From Anaeromyces robustus (taxonomy: Eukaryota; Neocallimastigomycota; Neocallimastigomycetes; Neocallimastigales; Neocallimastigaceae), in NCBI GenBank assembly GCA_002104895.1, contig MCFG01000169.1, positions 1 through 64,000 on the forward strand: a stretch of DNA of 64,000 bases, in the 5' to 3' direction. Under the pieces are notes generated by a model. That model did not search any database. It was given only the letters and a program-made list of their open reading frames with translations, and had not been told where the DNA came from. This document shows, in pieces, positions 30,351-42,949 of the stretch; positions within the stretch are counted from its first letter, which is position 1; every line of letters starts with the position of its first letter. A program made the translations under genes and the position numbers.

Positions 30351-30420
30351 ATTATTTATAATAAATAATAAATAAAAAAAATTATAAAAGTGTATTCTTT
30401 AGTCTAAAAAAAAAAAAAAA
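30351..30420 (+). mobile_element. Retroelement tail with poly(A)
   Basis: Ends GTGTATTCTTTAGTCT plus poly(A) (about 30404-30420), the same tail type as the 53-bp insert at 28133. Only the extreme 3' end is present. Confidence 0.55.
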
Positions 30421-30806
30421 ATTGGACTTTCAATTGTAAGGCCTTTGAAAATGATAGAAATACAATTCTTAACTACGCCGATGATTTATTTTTTGAGGTT
30501 TGCATTATAACTATTGAAGATAAATCACTGGAAATATCTATGGACTTGGACGAAGATTATGAAGATAATATATATTACTTGATGCTTAATGTTTTCTTTA
30601 ATGGGCGTTATGTATTTGAAAAACTAAATATTGATGTGGAACCGAAATGGGATAAACAACTTTTAAAATTCTTGTATTTAATGATTATTAGAGTTAATAG
30701 ATTTGAAAAATATTTTAAAAATTCTTTGTTTTTTTATGATTCATATATATTAATATTTAAACTCAATAAAGATGATGTACAAATTGTGTGTTTTAAAAAA
30801 AAAATT
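30421..30806 (+). mobile_element. Chimeric retro-insert: unknown coding fragment joined to a LINE 3' tail
   Basis: An open frame without its own start runs from 30420 (WTFNCKAFENDRNTILNYADD...) through MDLDEDYEDNIYYLMLNVF to about 30720 and is not similar to the LINE ORF. It then joins a segment (about 30725-30790) closely resembling the last 65 bp of the LINE 3' UTR (ATGATTCAT...CAATAAAG..GTACAAATTGTGTG), followed by A-rich sequence. This may be a captured cellular transcript or the end of an unrecognised LINE family. Confidence 0.5.
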
Positions 30807-31370
30807 GAAAATTCTTGTATTTAATGATTATAAGAGTTTTAATAAATTTGAAAAATACTTTAAAAATTATTGTATTTTTTTAAAATGATTTCATTTTGTT
30901 TCTTATCCTAATTTTAATTGTCATGACTGTTTTAGACATATTTAAATAACTAAAACTTCTATGTTAGATATAGGTAATCTTTATATTTATAATTTGGATA
31001 GAAATTATATATATATATATTTGTATCTACAGTGTATGAAATTTAGAATCAGTGTATACTTCCTTAGAATATTTTTGAATTTATAGACGACTCTATCATT
31101 ATTATAAAAATTAGATTCATCAAAATACCTTTTAGTATTAATTTGAACTTTCTTCATTGATTTTTTTTAGGATCTTTGTTTAGGACTAATTTACTCTTTT
31201 TGGACTATTATAATATTCTTTTTTTTTTTTAGTTTTTTTTTTTCCTTTATAAAAGAATTTTTTCTTATTTTATATTTTTATATGATATCACGTGTATTAA
31301 ATATTTATATGTAACATTTTAAGTATAAAAATTCAATAAAGTAATAAAATTACTGTCTGTTATAAAAAAA
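30807..31370 (+). mobile_element. Retroelement 3'-end remnants
   Basis: The first 80 bp repeat 30661-30725 imperfectly (TTCTTGTATTTAATGATTAT...). The block ends with CAATAAAGTAATAAAATTAC, a short TGTCTGTTAT stretch and an A run near 31365-31371, a poly(A)-signal-plus-tail arrangement. No continuous frame is present. Confidence 0.5.
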
Positions 31371-32010
31371 CTTCTTTCCAAACTAATAGATTGCTAGGAA
31401 GAGGAGGTATTCCAATTGAGACATTGGCATTAATTATCAGAAATTATTTTATTTCATATTTTAGGTTCTAATAAGAAAGGAACATATAAGACTCAATCTA
31501 TTTTTTATAAAGAACTTTTTTTTCTTGAGTCTTGATAAATAAATAAAAAACTAGACATTGCTGGGGAACAGAGATAATGGTATGAACAACTTATCAAAGG
31601 TTTATCCAAGTCTCCTGTTCCGAATATTGTGGGTTTGTCGCATTTTCTTACTTTTTTTTATTCTAATTGTAAATATAATAATAAGAACACTCCGGGTGGC
31701 TTCAAGGGTGTTGACGTCGAAAAAAATAAGGCATTAAATTTAATCCGATACGGATACGAATGATATCTTATTCGTTGAATGGGAGAGGTTAGAAGTTTAA
31801 CTTCTTTCCTTTTTATTTATTTAATATTTTTAATTGGATTAATATCCGTAATAAATTTTGTTAAATTCTTGTATCTTTTATTACTTGTTTTAATTTTACA
31901 TTTCATGTATTATATATTTCTTTCTTTAATGTAATATATATGTCACATGTATGTTTAATTTAAATTAATAATTTTTAAATAAAGATTAATCCTAGTCTAA
32001 AAAAAAAAAA
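31371..32010 (+). mobile_element. 3' end of an unrecognised retroelement with poly(A)
   Basis: Less AT-rich than its surroundings. It contains a short frame ending NKNTPGGFKGVDVEKNKALN then LIRYGYE and a stop at about 31763, followed by a 3' UTR with AATAAA near 31978 and TAGTCT plus poly(A) at 31999-32010. Upstream frames are broken. The tail matches the second retroelement family (TAGTCT-poly(A)). The family cannot be assigned from what remains. Confidence 0.5.
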
Positions 32011-34532
32011 TTGATAAATAAATCTATCAGTTCCCATATTTTATTTTATTTTAGAGTAGAATTAGCATTATCTTCTTTAATATCAGAAAAAAAATATTAC
32101 AATATTTTCATTTCTATTGGAATATGCTTCAAATATTTCAATTTTAATAATAATTTTTAACTGTTTAAATTATTATTATATTTTAATAATAAGAAATTTG
32201 TGTCTTTTTAAAAGTTTATTTAAAAGGAAAATATTTCAAAATTAAAGCTAATATTTATTAAAACTATATTAATATATAAAGTTTCCCACTATTCATGATA
32301 ATGATAATATAAAAGAAGCTATCTTAATTTTTATGATAGTACTAAATATTATAATGAAGCTATTTTATGATAATTATATAGTAATAAAGATAAGAATTAT
32401 GATAACATTATCAATATTTAAAACAAGAATTCATGTTATTTTCATAAAACACAATTTGAATCTTAATAATATATTAATAATATATTATTAATATATTATA
32501 TTACTAAAATGTAATTTTTTTTTTATTTTTTACTAAAATTATCTGGTATACTTAACTTACTATTGTTTTCTAAATAAGGTTATTATGATTTTTAATTGTC
32601 ACTCTAATTTATTGGGTAAATAATGTTGACTATTTTGTAATTAATAAATATTAGTTTTAATGCAATATTAACTTTTTTAGTATATAACAAGAAGTTAAAT
32701 GATATTATAGGTTAAAAGTAAATAATATAATTTTTTTAAATTAAATTTAATTAGATTTAAAATATTATGATATTTGAATAGTGGATCAAATATTATAAAG
32801 AAATATTGAAAATATTGAATAAATAATATTTTAGTAAAAAAAAATTATTTTAATTAACTATAACAATATTAAAAAGGAAAATATTTTTAATTATAAAATG
32901 TTTTCTTATGTATAGTTGGCAAATGATTAAACTATTATTTTTATATTATCTCATTTGTTATTTATTTATTTATTTATTTATTTATTAAAAAATATTTTTA
33001 AAAGACTCTTTTTTAAATAAAAAGTACAATATGTTAAGTATTATATATTTAGTTTTATGTATCCATAATTTTTATATTTGAATTTCAAAATTAAAAAATG
33101 ATATTAATAAAATAATTTAAATAAAGTTTATGATATTTAATATTGTTTCATCTTTAATTTATCTATTAAAGAAAAAAAAAAAAATTAAAAATTACTGTTA
33201 CATTTTTTGCATAATATAATTTTATTTAATTAATAAATAATAATAATAATTAATAATAATAATAATTAATAATTAATAATTAATAATTAATAATAATAAA
33301 AAAATAATAATTGATAATAATAAAATTTATATGATATAAATAAAAAATCAATGTTATAATATTAAAATTATAGGGAATAAATTCGTATTGTTTTTTTTTT
33401 TAATTAATAAATCATTATGACATAAAAATTTTTTTTATTGCTATTATTTGATTTATTTAATAAAAAATTAATTAAAATTATATGTATTATAATCAATAAT
33501 ATATTACTGTATATTATTAATATATTATATATTATTATGTAATTTTTTTTATTATTATAATTGAAATTACCTTTTTAATCAAAAAAGAAAAAAAAAATTT
33601 TTTTTCTCCAATTTATTTATAATTATTAAAATAATAGTTAAAAAAAATTAAATGTTCTTTTAAAATATTTATAATAAATGATATATTATAGTTTGGAAAT
33701 ATTTTCTTATTAATATTGACTTTGATTTTTTAATTATAAGTTTTTTCATATTATTATATTATTATTTTTCATATTTCTAACTACAGATATTTATATAAAA
33801 AAAAATAAATGTTTAAAAAATTTATATTATAAATTTTATTACATTTATAAAATTTAAAAATTAATAAAATTTTATATTATATTTTTATAGTTTTTTTAAA
33901 CCAATAATATACAAGATTCTATTTTAAAATTTCTTGGAAATTTTTTTTTTTTAATTAATTTTGGTGTAACTAGGTATTATATCAAAAAATTTTAATTTTT
34001 AAGAATAGAATTACATAAAAATACATTAAAAAAAGAATGTAATAATTATTTTAATAAATAATATTAGGTTTATAACAATATTTAAAATATTAAGAAGTGA
34101 ATATTTATATTTGATATTTTAAATTATTATTATTATTTAAACTAAATATATTATGTTTTTTGATAATTAATCTCTGGTATTTTTATATTTTTTTTTAACA
34201 AAGAATAGATAATAAAAAATTAAAAAAATCTTATATAATATAATTAAAAAAAAAAAAAAAAAAAGAAAACGTGTAAAAACTATGCCACCTATATTAATAT
34301 TGTTAATTATTATAAATTTTATTAGATATATATATATATTACTCAATACTAATTATATTTTATATAGAATTTTGAATAATAATATAAATGAAAATTTATT
34401 GGAATAATATTAAAAAAAAACAATTTATGACTCATAAACTTTATTATAACCCTTTTTTAACATTTATTTTAACATATTTTTTTTCATATATCATAAATCT
34501 TTACATATCTCATAAATTTTGTATTAAATTCC

Positions 34533-34568
<36 letters not shown>

Positions 34569-34695
34569 TATTATTTAATAACTTAACTAAAAAAATAATA
34601 ATTATTTTATTAATAAAAGTAATTTTTAATAAAAGATAATGATTATTAAATAATTATTAATTTATTAATTATTTTTCAATTTTTTTTTTTTGTAG
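32011..34695. other. Upstream flank of the first CotH gene
   Basis: Non-coding and AT-rich. Parts match the flank before the third CotH gene: CACTATTCATGATAAT near 32287 (compare 51161), the segment around 32500-32560 (compare 51330-51390), and TATAAATGAAAATTTA plus GACTCATAAACTTTATTATA near 34384-34448 (compare 51824-51893). A degenerate version of the CotH hairpin lies at about 32311-32400. Confidence 0.6.
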
Positions 34696-34704
34696 TATAA
34701 ATAG
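34696..34704 (+). promoter_or_regulatory. Probable TATA box of the first CotH gene
   Basis: TATAAATAG lies 237 bp before the ATG, followed by a TTTTCTCTTTTT tract and an AATAAATCATAA block shared with both other CotH promoters. Position and conservation support a core promoter; no transcript evidence. Confidence 0.5.
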
Positions 34705-34932
34705 ATAGCATTTTCTCTTTTTTTTTTTAATAAAGTTTTAATAAATCATAACTTTTTTGTGTAAATAATTATTTAAATATTAATTTCTTTCAATTTTTGT
34801 TATATATAAAAATTTAGTATTTATTTATTATAAAAAAATATTATTTATTTTATTTATAGTAGTTATAATATTTATTAAAATTGAAATAAAATATAAATTA
34901 TTACAAATAAAAAATTCTAAATAGAAAATAAA

Positions 34933-37493
34933 ATGTTAACAAAAATTGGAACAGTATTGCTTTTTGGTAAATGATTTAATTATTTAAAACTTATGAAGAA
35001 AATATCTATAATTTAATTTAATTGTTAAAAGTTGATATATGAAAAAAATATAATTAATATTTTATTTATTTATTTTCTTTTTAAAAATACTGTTATATTA
35101 TTATTTAAATTTAAATTTAATAATTATGTACCATTATTAAAAATATAAAATATATAAAACTTACAATATAAAATATAAAATATAAAAAAAAAATTTTTTT
35201 AAAAAAAAATTAAAAATATAAATAAAAATAAAATAAAATATAAAAATTATTAGCTTATGGTGCATTAGGTTTAGGTTCATTTGTCGGTGATTCAAAACGT
35301 GCAGAAATTTTTGAATTAACAGATAATGAAGTTGCAATATTTAGAGTTACATTACCAGAAGAAGAATTTGTAACTTTAAAAGAAGAAGGTGGTGAAGGTC
35401 TTAGTTTTGACTTTGGAAGTGGTTTTAACTTTACCTTCCCAGATTTCAATAATACTGAAGGTGGCGGTTGGCCAGGCTTTGGTGGAGATAACCAAGGTGG
35501 TGGTTGGCAAGGTTTTGGTGGAGATAACCAAGGTGGTTTTGGTGATAACCAAGGTGGTGGTTGGCCAGGTTTTGGTGGAGATAACCAAGGTGGTTTTGGT
35601 GATGACCAAGGCGGTGGTTGGACAGGCTTTGGCGGTGATGACTGGGATTTCGGTAATTTCAGTTTTGCAGGTTTTGATCCATTCTCTAAAGATTCATTCA
35701 AAACAAAGAATGCTACTATGACTGTTGAAATTAACGGGTATATATAATAATAGTAATAATATATATATATTTATATTTATTTTTTATCGTATATATTAAT
35801 AATATTATAAATACATTAATTTTTTTATATATATTTCTTACATTTTTTCTTCCTTTTTCTATATTTTTAATTATTATATTTTAAAATTAATAATGAAAAT
35901 TAATTAAATAAATTAATAAATAATAAATAATAAAGAAAAATTAAATCCTATAAGAAGGTTACTTTTGGTTTAGGTGGTAGTTCTTCTCGTGCTTTTGCTA
36001 AACAAGGTTATAATATTAAGATTCGTGGTAATAAAGATTTATACGGACGTTCTCAATTTAGAATTCGTCCTGATTCTCGTGAAGCTACTTATTTAAGATC
36101 AAAATTAGTTTGTGATATGCATAATCGTTTAGGACTTCCATCTATTTCTGCTAATTATGCTACTTTATATATTAATGATGAATATATGGGATTTTATATT
36201 TTGATGGATTCTATTAAATTACCATGGATTGAAGATGTTTATGATGATCCAGACTCTACTTCTTTATATAAATGTAAATCTACTAATAATCATTTAACTG
36301 TAAAATCTTCATCAAATGGATGTGTTAATGAAAATGATGAAGTCACTGATAATACTGAATGGATAGAATTTTTAACTACTTTAGATAATGCTAAATCTCC
36401 AGAAGATATTGAAGACATTTTTGATATTGATCTTTTCTTAAATGAAATGGCTTTTGAATATTTATCTGGTTCATGGGATCATTATCTTAATTTTGGTCAT
36501 AACTTTAGTTTGTATAAACCAAAGAATGATAAATGGAAGATTTTATATTATGATTTCGATGGTGAACTTGGTCAAGATACTTCTATGGGTTCAGGATTTG
36601 GTAGATATACTAATGATAATACAGATTATCCATCTTATTCTTTCGAAGAATTCGCTGCTAAAAAAACTCATCTTCTTGATATTTTAATTTTCCAAAATAC
36701 TACTCGTTTTGATAATATTCTTAAAAATTTTGTTACTAATGCTTTCAATCCAACTATTCTTTTCCCACATATTGATGAATTAAAAGAATTTATTAGACCT
36801 TATGTTGAATTAGATAAAACTCCAGATGAAAATGGTAAATATCCAGGAAGACTTAATGAAAATTCTGGTGATTATTCTTTTGCTGAATGGGAAGCTAATT
36901 GTGAATTCACTACTGTTGATTCTTCTCAATTTGATAATGGTTATGGTTTAAAATATTGGATTCTTCAAAAATACAGATATGTTTGTAAAACTTATAATAT
37001 GGATTGTGATCCAGTGTATATGGATGAAAACTATCAATACACAATTGATAAATCTGTCGAATCAACAGGTTCTAAACCATGGGATCGTCCACAACAACAA
37101 CAACCACAAACTACTACAACTCAACAACCTCCAGAACAACCAGAACCAACTACTACTGTTGATGTTGTTCCACCACAACCAACTGAAACTATTATTACTC
37201 CAGAAGTTCCACAATATAATTGTTGGGCTGAATTAATTGGTTATCCATGTTGTCCACCACACAACAAAATAGTATTCAGTCATGATGAAAATGGAGATTG
37301 GGGATATGATTATAAAACTAATCAATGGTGTGGTATTACCCCATTTGTTGCACCAGCTGAAGAAGAATGTTGGTCTGAAATATATGGATATTCATGTTGT
37401 AAAGGATGTACTATTTATGAATCAGATGTAGATGGTAATTGGGGTTATGAAGATGGTAAATGGTGTGGTATTCCATCCTATTGTCCAGTTTAA
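34933..37493 (+). CDS. CotH kinase-fold protein with two C-terminal fungal dockerins (copy 1)
   Basis: Exons 34933-34966, 35254-35737 and 35936-37493 give 691 residues. A short hydrophobic N-terminus (MLTKIGTVLLFGAYGALGLG) looks like a signal peptide. Next comes a beta-rich region (DSKRAEIFELTDNEVAIFRV), then a Gly-Trp-rich insert at about 81-142 (units like GGGWPGFGGDNQ) absent from the other copies. The CotH domain spans about 165-535: IKIRGNKDLYGRSQFRIRPD, ATLYINDEYMGFYILMDS, the catalytic-type WDHYLNFGHNFSLYKPK with D354, and the metal-binding-type YDFDGELGQ with D379/D381. After a Pro/Thr/Gln linker, two six-Cys-type dockerins start at C602 and C651 (CWAELIGYPCC; CWSEIYGYSCC). Known CotH proteins are atypical Fam20-like kinases, and fungal dockerins bind cohesins of gut-fungal cellulosomes; the substrate is unknown. 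Expected to be secreted. Confidence 0.9.
35460..35648 (+). repeat. 36/21-bp coding repeats, Gly-Trp-rich insert of CotH copy 1
   Basis: Units encode GGGWPGFGGDNQ (12 residues) and the shorter GGFGDNQ (7 residues) in alternation. Both paralogs lack the block while matching on each side, so it arose or was lost after duplication. Confidence 0.9.
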
Positions 37494-38500
37494 ATTATTT
37501 TACTTTTTTAATCAGAGATAAAAGTAAGAAATTGAAAATGAAAAAAAAAAAAAGAATAATCTTTTTATTAAAATTTAAAATAATTATATATTTACACAAA
37601 AAATAAATTAAAAAAAAGTAAAATAATTTGAATCACAGAAGTAAAAACAAAAAAAAAAAAAAGTGTAATATATACTTTTTTTATTTATTTATGAAAATTA
37701 ATATTTAAATATAATAGTAATATAAAAAACGTATATACGAAAAATTATAATGTATTGATTACATTATAAATTTTTACTTGAAAATAAAAGATTTCTGTTG
37801 TTTTTTTAGAAAAATAGAAAAAAAAAATAATAGTTAATAATAATTCTTAAAGAAATATAAACTGAAAAAAAAAAAAAAAAAAAAAAAAATTTATATATAA
37901 ATATTATTAAAATAATTCTATATAAATATGATTGAAACCAAATTTATATATATATTTTAAAATGTATTAAAAATAATACTTTCAAAAATATATAAGTTAA
38001 ATTATCGACTAAATGTTTTTATTATTATAATATTTAATACTAAAAATGATTTTATAAACAAAATGTAAATGTAAAATGTAAAAAATTAAGAAATTATACT
38101 TCATAGCAATCAAACAAGAAATAAAAAAATTATAAACTAATAAATGAATTATTTTTTTATTGAGTTTTGAATTAATGTTTATAGCATTATTATAAAGTAT
38201 ACCTTTTTTTTAACAAGAATGTTTAATATTAAATCTCTAATTTATTGGACACTATATTGTCTTCTTTACTGATATGGTCATTTTTTTATTCATTTTTTAT
38301 TTTTTTTTCTGTTTTTATTTTTTTTTATTCTTATTCTTTTTTTTATTATATTTATTTTTCTTTATATATATTATTATCTATAATGTTTAAACTAGTAATA
38401 TATTTTAATATCTTTTCAATAATCAAAAAAATGAAGAAAAGTAAATAATTTTAGTTTAAAAAGGTTCATCGTTTTATGCTAAAACTATAATTTAATAAAT
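37494..38500. other. 3' flank of CotH copy 1
   Basis: Non-coding. It matches the flank after copy 2 (42194-42920) almost base for base in long stretches, and after copy 3 (54784-55640) less closely. Recognisable parts are AATCAGAGATAAAA after the stop, the AGAAAAATAGAAAAAAAAAA block, and TTTTGAATTAAT...AACAAGAATGTTTAA near 38163-38226. Poly(A) signals are plausible but cannot be singled out in such A-rich DNA. Confidence 0.65.
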
Positions 38501-38597
38501 TTAAATAAATATTTTAGTACAACATTTTTTTTGTTTTTTGTTCGAAAATTCTAAAACGTTTAATTGTATACAAAATATGTTACACAAATTATCTTAA

Positions 38598-39260
38598 TAA
38601 TATGTAGCTATGATTATGGTTACTTCTAAAGGTTATTAATATTAAATCTTAAAAAAAATTAGTTTAATTGTTTTTTTTTATTTTATGTTTTTTATAAATT
38701 TACCATTAAATGTTCTGTAAATTATATGAATGAAAAGTTCATTTAATGTAATATTCAATATTTTGGTAATTACATTTCAAGTTATTTTTAATTTATAGCT
38801 TTTATAGCTATGTTAATAATTACTTCTAAATGTTATATAATAAAAAATAAAATAAAATTATAATGATATTATACGTTTATAATTTACTATAATACATTCT
38901 CTAAATTTCAAATAAAAAATTTTAAAAAAAAAACTATAAAATCAAAAATATTTAAATATTTTATTGATATTTTATTTTTTTTACATTTAATATATATAGT
39001 TACAATTATGATTACTTATAAAAAAATTATATATATAAACGTTGTTATGTTTTTATCATAACACATTCCATAGATTATATGTTGAAAAGAAATTAAGACA
39101 CTTAGAATGATTTATTAATAAATATAAGAGAATAGATGAATCAATATCATGAAAATATTATTTCATATTTATTAAATAATTTTAAATTAATAATTAAACA
39201 TTTTTTAAATTTATAAGTACCTTTATTATATAATTTAAAAATTCAAATTATTTAGTAAAG
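38598..39260. repeat. Non-coding motif array I (truncated)
   Basis: Carries AGCTAT...TTACTTCTAA motifs at about 38606 and 38806, plus a decayed one at 38997. It corresponds to the right-hand part of the longer arrays at 43960-45560 and 60200-61770. Shared text includes TTACCATTAAATGTTCTGTA, TGAAAAGTTCATTTAAT and TATAAGTACCTTTATTATAT. Confidence 0.75.
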
Positions 39261-39516
39261 TATTTATATGTGTGTATATATATATATATTTTTTTTTTGT
39301 CATATTTTTTTTATTATTTTTATTTAATTAAAAAAAAGTAAAAAATAAAATAATATGATACTTTTTTTATTAATAAATTCTTCATTAAATATTGTACTCT
39401 ATTAATAAAAATTATTATTTTTATACTAATAATTATAAAAAATAATAATTTAGGGAAAAATTTAAAATTAAAAATTATATATATAATTTTCCACTATTAT
39501 TAATAATAATAATATT

Positions 39517-39583
39517 AAATATTGAAAAGAAGTTATCTTTATGAAAACAATATTATAATAAAGATAGCTTCTTTTCAATATTT
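39517..39583. promoter_or_regulatory. 26-bp-stem hairpin upstream of CotH copy 2
   Basis: The left arm 39517-39542 (AAATATTGAAAAGAAG...) and right arm 39558-39583 (...CTTCTTTTCAATATTT) pair at 25 of 26 positions, with one G-U type mismatch and a 15-nt loop. A homologous hairpin lies before copy 3 and a degenerate one before copy 1. It sits 131 bp upstream of the TATA box. Its role (regulatory site, small RNA, or foldback element) is unknown. Confidence 0.7.
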
Positions 39584-39713
39584 AGCATTACCATAAAAAT
39601 AAACATAAAATTTATAATTCATATTATTTCATTTTATTTTTATAAAATGAAATGAAATTATACTAATATATTATTAAAGAAAAATAATTATGGGATAATA
39701 TATATATTTTTAG

Positions 39714-39723
39714 TATATAAAGG
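39714..39723 (+). promoter_or_regulatory. Probable TATA box of the second CotH gene
   Basis: TATATAAAGG stands 212 bp before the ATG, in a block of about 250 bp that is nearly identical before copy 3 at the same distance. A CTCTTTTTC tract follows about 15 bp downstream. Confidence 0.6.
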
Positions 39724-39925
39724 TATCACTTTCTCTTTTTCTAAAAAAAATTTTAATAAATCATAATTTTTTTGTGTAAATGGTTATTTAAATATTATTT
39801 TATTCCAGTTTTTATTTATTATAAAATAATTCTATTTATTTATATATAGTTTTTTTTTAAAAAAATTATTAAAATTGAAATAAAATTATAATTTATTACA
39901 AGTAAAAAATTCTAAATAGAAAAAA

Positions 39926-42193
39926 ATGTTAACAAAAATTGGAATAATATTACTTTTCGGTAAATGATTATTTATTTATAAAACATGTAAAAAAAATATT
40001 TATTATTTAATTATTTATTATTATTAAATATATATAAAAAAATAATTAATATTTTATTCCTTTTTTATATATATAAATATAATGTTAATTGTTAAACTAT
40101 TATGTATATTAAAAATTAATAATTATGCACCATTATTAAAAATATAAAATATAAAACATACAATATATAATATAAAAAAAATTTTTTTAAAAAAATGAAA
40201 ATATAAATAAAAATAAAATAAAATATAAAAATTATTAGCTTATAGTGTATTAGGTTTAGGTTCATATATTGGTGATTCAAAACGTGCAGAAATTTTTGAA
40301 TTAACTGATAATGATGTTGCAAAATTTAGAGTTACATTACCAGAAGAAGAATTTACAACTTTAAAAGAAGAAGGTGGTAAAGGTTCTACATTTGACTTCG
40401 GAAGTGATTTTAACTTTACCTCCCCAGATTTTAATAATATTGAAGGTAGCAGTTTTGATCCATTCTCTCAAGATTCATTCAAAACAAAGAATGCTACTAT
40501 GACTGTTGAAATCAACGGGTATATATATAGTAATATATATATTTAATTTTTGTCATATATAATTATATTATAAATATATTAATTTTTATATTAATTTTAT
40601 ATATATTTTATATTTTTTTTCCTTTTTTTTATTATATATTTTTAATTATTATATTTTAAAATTAATAATGAAAATTAATTAAATAAATTAATAAATAATA
40701 AATAATAAAGAAAAATTAAATCTTATAAGAAGGTTACTTTTGGTTTAGGTGGTAATTCTTCTCGTTCTTTTGCTAAACAAGGTTATAATGTAAAGATTCG
40801 TGGTAATAAAGATTTATACGGACGTTCTCAATTTAAACTTCGTCCAGATTCTCGTGAAGCTACTTATTTAAGATCAAAATTAGTTTGTGATATGCATAAT
40901 CGTTTAGGACTTCCATCTATTTCTGCTAATTATGCTACTTTATATATTAATGATGAATATATAGGATTTTATATTTTGATGGATTCTATTAAATTAAGAT
41001 GGATTGAAGATGTTTATGATGATCCAGACTCTACATCTTTATATAACTGTAAATATATTAATAATCAATTAACCGTCACAACTTCATCAGAGGGATGTGT
41101 TAATGTAAATGATGAAGTAACCGATAATACTGAATGGATAGAATTTTTAACTATTTTAGATAATACTAAATCTCCAGAAGATATTGAAGACATTTTTGAT
41201 ATTGATCTTTTCTTAACTGAAATAGCTTTTGAATTTTTATCTGGTTCATGGGATCATTATCTTAATTTCGGTCATAACTTTAATTTATACAAACCAAAGA
41301 ATGATAAATGGAAGATTTTATATAATGATTTCGATAGTGAACTTGGTCAAGATAATTCTGTAAATACAGGTTTTGGTCCAAATATTAAAAAAAATACAGA
41401 TGTTCCATCATATTCTTTCGAAGAATTCGCTGTTAAAAAAACTCATCTTCTTGATATTTTAATTTTCCAAAATACTACTCGTTTTGATAATATTCTTAAA
41501 AATTTCGTTACTAATGCTTTCAATCCAACTATTCTTTTCCCACATATTGATGAATTAAAAGAATTTATTAGACCTTATGTTGAATTAGATAAAACTCCAA
41601 ATGAAAATGCTGGTTATTATTCTTTTGCTGAATGGGAAGCTAATTGTGAATTCACTACTGTCGATTCTTTTCAATATTATTATGGTTATGGTTTAAAATA
41701 TTGGATTCTTCAAAAATATAGATATATTTGTAAAACTTATAATATGGATTGTGATCCAGTATATATGGATGAAAACTATCAATACACAATTGATAAATCT
41801 GTCGAATATAAAAGTCCTGAAACTCAACAATCTCCAGAACAACCAGAACCAACTACTACTGTTGATGTTGTTCTACCACAACCAACTGAAACTATTATTA
41901 CTCCAGAAGTTCCACAATATAATTGTTGGGCTGAATTAATTGGTTATCCATGTTGTCCATCACACAACAAAATAGTATTCAGTCATGATGGAAATGGAGA
42001 TTGGGGATATGATTTCAAAACTAATCAATGGTGTGGTATTACCCCATTTGTTGCACCAGCTGAAGAATGTTGGTCAGAAATATATGGATATTCATGTTGT
42101 AAAGGATGTACTATTTATGAATCAGATGTAGATGGTAATTGGGGTTATGAAGATGGTAAATGGTGTGGTATTCCATCCTATTGTCCAGTTTAA
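39926..42193 (+). CDS. CotH kinase-fold protein with two C-terminal fungal dockerins (copy 2)
   Basis: Exons 39926-39959, 40239-40518 and 40711-42193 encode 598 residues with the same splice phases as copy 1. The signal-like start is MLTKIGIILLF. The Gly-Trp insert of copy 1 is missing; the same place holds a short DFGSDFNFTSPDF segment. The CotH core keeps IKIRGNKDLYGRSQFKLRPD, WDHYLNFGHNFNLYKPK and NDFDSELGQD, so catalytic-type aspartates remain, although the Gly of DFDGELG is Ser. A stretch near PNENAGYYSF is shorter than in the other copies. Dockerins start at C510 and C558. Role by family: secreted CotH protein able to attach to cohesins; substrate unknown. Confidence 0.9.
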
Positions 42194-42949
42194 ATTATTT
42201 TACTTTTTTAATCAGAGATAAAAAGTAAAAAATTGAAAATGAAAAAAAAAGAATAACCTTTTTATTAAAATTTAAAATAATTATATATTTACACAAAAAA
42301 TAAATTAAAAAAAGTAAAATAATTTGAATAACAAAAGCCAAAACAAAAAAAAGGTATAATATATACTTTTATTATTTATGAAAATTAATATTTAAATATA
42401 ATAGTAATATAAAAAACGTCATATATACATACAAAAAATTATAATGATTGATTACAATATAAATTTTTAATTGAAAATAAAAAATTTCTATTATTTTTTT
42501 AGAAAAATAGAAAAAAAAATAATAGTTAATAATAATCCTTAAAGAAATATAAACTGAAAAAAAAACAATTTATATATAAATATTATTAAAATAATTCTAT
42601 ATAAATATGATTGAAACCAAATATATATATATATATTTTAAAATGGATTAAAAAAAATAAAAAAAAAACTTTCAAAAAATATATAATATTTAATAATAAA
42701 AATGATTTTATAAACAAAATGTAAATGTAAAATATAAAAAATTATTAAAAAATTAAAACTTTATTGAAATTAAATAAACAAAAAATAAAAAAATCATAAA
42801 TTAATAAATTATTATTTTTTTAGAGAGTTTTGAATTAATATTTATAGCATTATAGCATTATTGTAAAGAATACATTTTTTAACAAGAATGTTTAACATTA
42901 AATTTCTAATTTATTGGATACTACATTGTCTTCTATATTTTTTTAATTG
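42194..42949. other. 3' flank of CotH copy 2
   Basis: Non-coding; a close match of the copy 1 flank up to CACTATATTGTCTTCT / TACATTGTCTTCTATA, where LINE-derived sequence begins. Confidence 0.65.

Noticed and set aside
34388-34639. 83-codon plus-strand frame before CotH copy 1
   Set aside because: The homologous segment near 51830 has a stop three codons after the ATG, so the frame is not conserved.
35255-35701. Proline-rich minus-strand frame opposite CotH exon 2
   Set aside because: It mirrors the Gly-Trp coding repeat; the plus-strand frame is spliced, has family homology and fits the paralogs.
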